Source: Cytidiella melzeri
Taxonomy: Eukaryota > Basidiomycota > Agaricomycetes > Polyporales > Irpicaceae
DNA: 17,724 nucleotides
Assembly: GCA_022592445.1 (NCBI GenBank)
Contig: JABYQR010000592.1
Coordinates: 1-17,724 of the forward strand
Reading direction: 5' to 3'
Shown: piece after piece, positions 16,441-17,724 of the stretch
Position numbering within the stretch: position 1 is the first letter of the stretch
Layout: each line of letters begins with the position of its first letter
The notes under the pieces: model-generated
The model's input: only the letters and a program-made list of their open reading frames with translations
What the model was told of the DNA's origin: nothing
Database searches by the model: none
Position numbers and translations under genes: made by a program

Positions 16441-17724
16441 TCATCGCCTCGATGAACTAAGACCAGGGACTCTACCATCTGCCCACTCGAGGTCAGATGC
16501 TATAGCTTCTGTGATGTTCTCCAACGGTTTCCAAGGGATGGAGTCGAAGAGTGTTTTGGGTAATCTCTGAGGCGCGTTGGTATGTCTGGCGTGGAACTCT
16601 GCAATGCTCTCTTTCGCATTGGTCAGATTTACTGCAGGTTCCCACGTTACATCGCCTTCTCCATAGCCTTTCCATTTGACTAGGTACTGCATTTGCTTCC
16701 GATAGATCCGACTGTCTAGGATCTTCTCGACTTCATAGACTTGTTGATCATCTACTATGATCGGTGCTGGTGGTTCTGGTATGAGGCCGTTTACTTCGTT
16801 TCCTCGATACGGAGATAGCCGTTCGACGTTGATGTTGTTGTGAATACGATATCCGGATTTGAGTTTGATCCGATATGTATGTTCACCGGTCTTCTGAAGA
16901 ACTGTGAAGGGACCAAGCTGTCTAGGCCCTAGCTTGTCAGACTGCTGATGTATTTTGACGTTCTTGGAAGACAACCACACGAGGTCCCCTTCCTTGAAGA
17001 CTGGAGTAGCTCTATGGGTATATCCGGAAGCTTCGGCCATCTTTTCCTTAGAGAGACGCGAGGCAGCTTCGGCTCTGCCCGAACCTGTCTGAGCTTTTCT
17101 AGGCGTGCGTCTAGATTTGGCATACGACTTTGACGACCAATAGGAATGGTAAAGTCCGGTAGATACCCGTACATGACTTCAAACGGAGAGTGCTGAGTAG
17201 ATGAGTTGACCCGGGAGTTGATGGCGAATTCAGCCACTGGGATGTATTCTGCCCAATCATCTTGTCGTTGGTCAACAAAGAGTCGTAGAATCTTTTCTAC
17301 CTCTTGATTGGTTCTTTCCGTTTGACCATTGGCCTGAGGGTGGTAGGCGGTAGTCATGGCGCCAGTGATGCCTAGCCGTTGTACAACGCTTGCATGACAC
17401 GAGCTGCAAACTGGGGTCCTCTATCGGATATAAACTGTTGGGGAATGCCGTGGAGCCTGAACACCTCTCTGATGTGAAGGTCGGCTATACCGTCTGCTGT
17501 GACCGTAGACTGAGTTGGAATTACATGTGTTTGCTTGCTGTACAAGTCTGTGTACACGGCAATCATGTCAAATCCCTTACTACGTGGGAGTGGTCCGACT
17601 AAGTCTACACCAACCACCTGCCAAGGTCCGTCTGGTACTTCGATAGGCTGTATTGGGGCAACCGGGTGCTGTGCTGATTTGGTTCGCTGACACTTGTCAC
17701 TTGTCACCGAGGACGTATTGTTCT
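16441..17724 (-). pseudogene. pol: Gypsy-2 pol: integrase and chromodomain (partial, two frameshifts)
   Basis: This is the C-terminal part of a second chromovirus polyprotein; the protease, reverse transcriptase and RNase H lie beyond the right edge. Integrase from 17724: zinc-region end DKCQRTKS, first Asp in GVDLVGPLP (about 17601-17612), second Asp in FISDRGPQFAARV (about 17405-17430). A missing base near 17380 shifts the frame, which continues TTAYHPQANGQTERTNQ with the catalytic Glu (about 17315). A second missing base near 17075 shifts it again to KMAEASGYTHRATPVFKEGD, then a GPY/F-like module (LGPRQLGPFTVLQK) and chromodomain YEVEKILDSR...YLVKWKGYGEGDVTWEPA (about 16590-16740). The stop lies at about 16441, next to the polypurine tract. 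It is closely similar in organisation to gypsy-1 but clearly a distinct lineage. Frameshifts make it inactive as assembled; single-base errors in sequencing are another explanation. Confidence 0.9.

Overview
The window looks like transposon-rich DNA from a filamentous basidiomycete, probably an agaricomycete. Reasons: very short spliceosomal introns (most about 49-60 bp), two Ty3/gypsy elements whose polyproteins end in a chromodomain (chromoviruses), hAT, copia-like and several LTR families nested in each other, and two multi-copy gene families that I recognise from agaricomycete genomes but for which I know no settled function. No rRNA, tRNA, CRISPR array or bacterial-type operon was seen. 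Genus and lifestyle cannot be fixed from the sequence.

Layout. Positions 1-635 (minus) hold the 5' part of a spliced gene of unknown function. Positions about 1343-5176 (plus) hold a large, multi-exon, transposon-associated protein gene, now a pseudogene with three in-frame stops, at least one frameshift and a solo LTR (family LTR1, minus, 2143-2867, target duplication TCTAC) in a coding exon. At about 5155-5180 this runs directly into a 5'-truncated gypsy element (gypsy-1, plus) that extends to its 3' LTR (LTR1 family) at 11258-11940. Gypsy-1 pol is cut by three solo LTRs of other families: LTR2 at 5841-6574 (TSD AACCT), a copia-like LTR at 8871-9420 (TSD CAGGA) and LTR3 at 10182-10925 (TSD CCTGT). 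Removing each insertion with one TSD copy rejoins the reading frame, which fixes the boundaries well.

Positions 12003-12597 are the C-terminal end of an hAT transposase, followed by AT-rich sequence with inverted repeats and a second LTR3 fragment (about 13032-13206). Positions 13916-14383 (minus) encode an open 155-residue predicted secreted protein, the only clearly non-transposon gene that looks intact. After a non-coding, pyrimidine-rich stretch comes an LTR1 end (15577-15724, minus) into which a second chromovirus, gypsy-2 (minus), has inserted; its 3' LTR (LTR2 family, 15725-16422), polypurine tract and the integrase-chromodomain end of its pol (16441-17724) are in the window, and the rest lies beyond the right edge.

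How it fits together. The insertions give a relative order: the transposon-associated gene and gypsy-1 are older; LTR1 elements inserted into that gene; LTR2, LTR3 and copia-like elements inserted into gypsy-1, and LTR2 also into an LTR1 copy. Stop codons in the old genes are mostly explained by C-to-T changes, several of them CGA to TGA, as expected if 5-methylcytosine in silenced transposons is deaminated. The secreted-protein gene sits as an island inside this repeat cluster.
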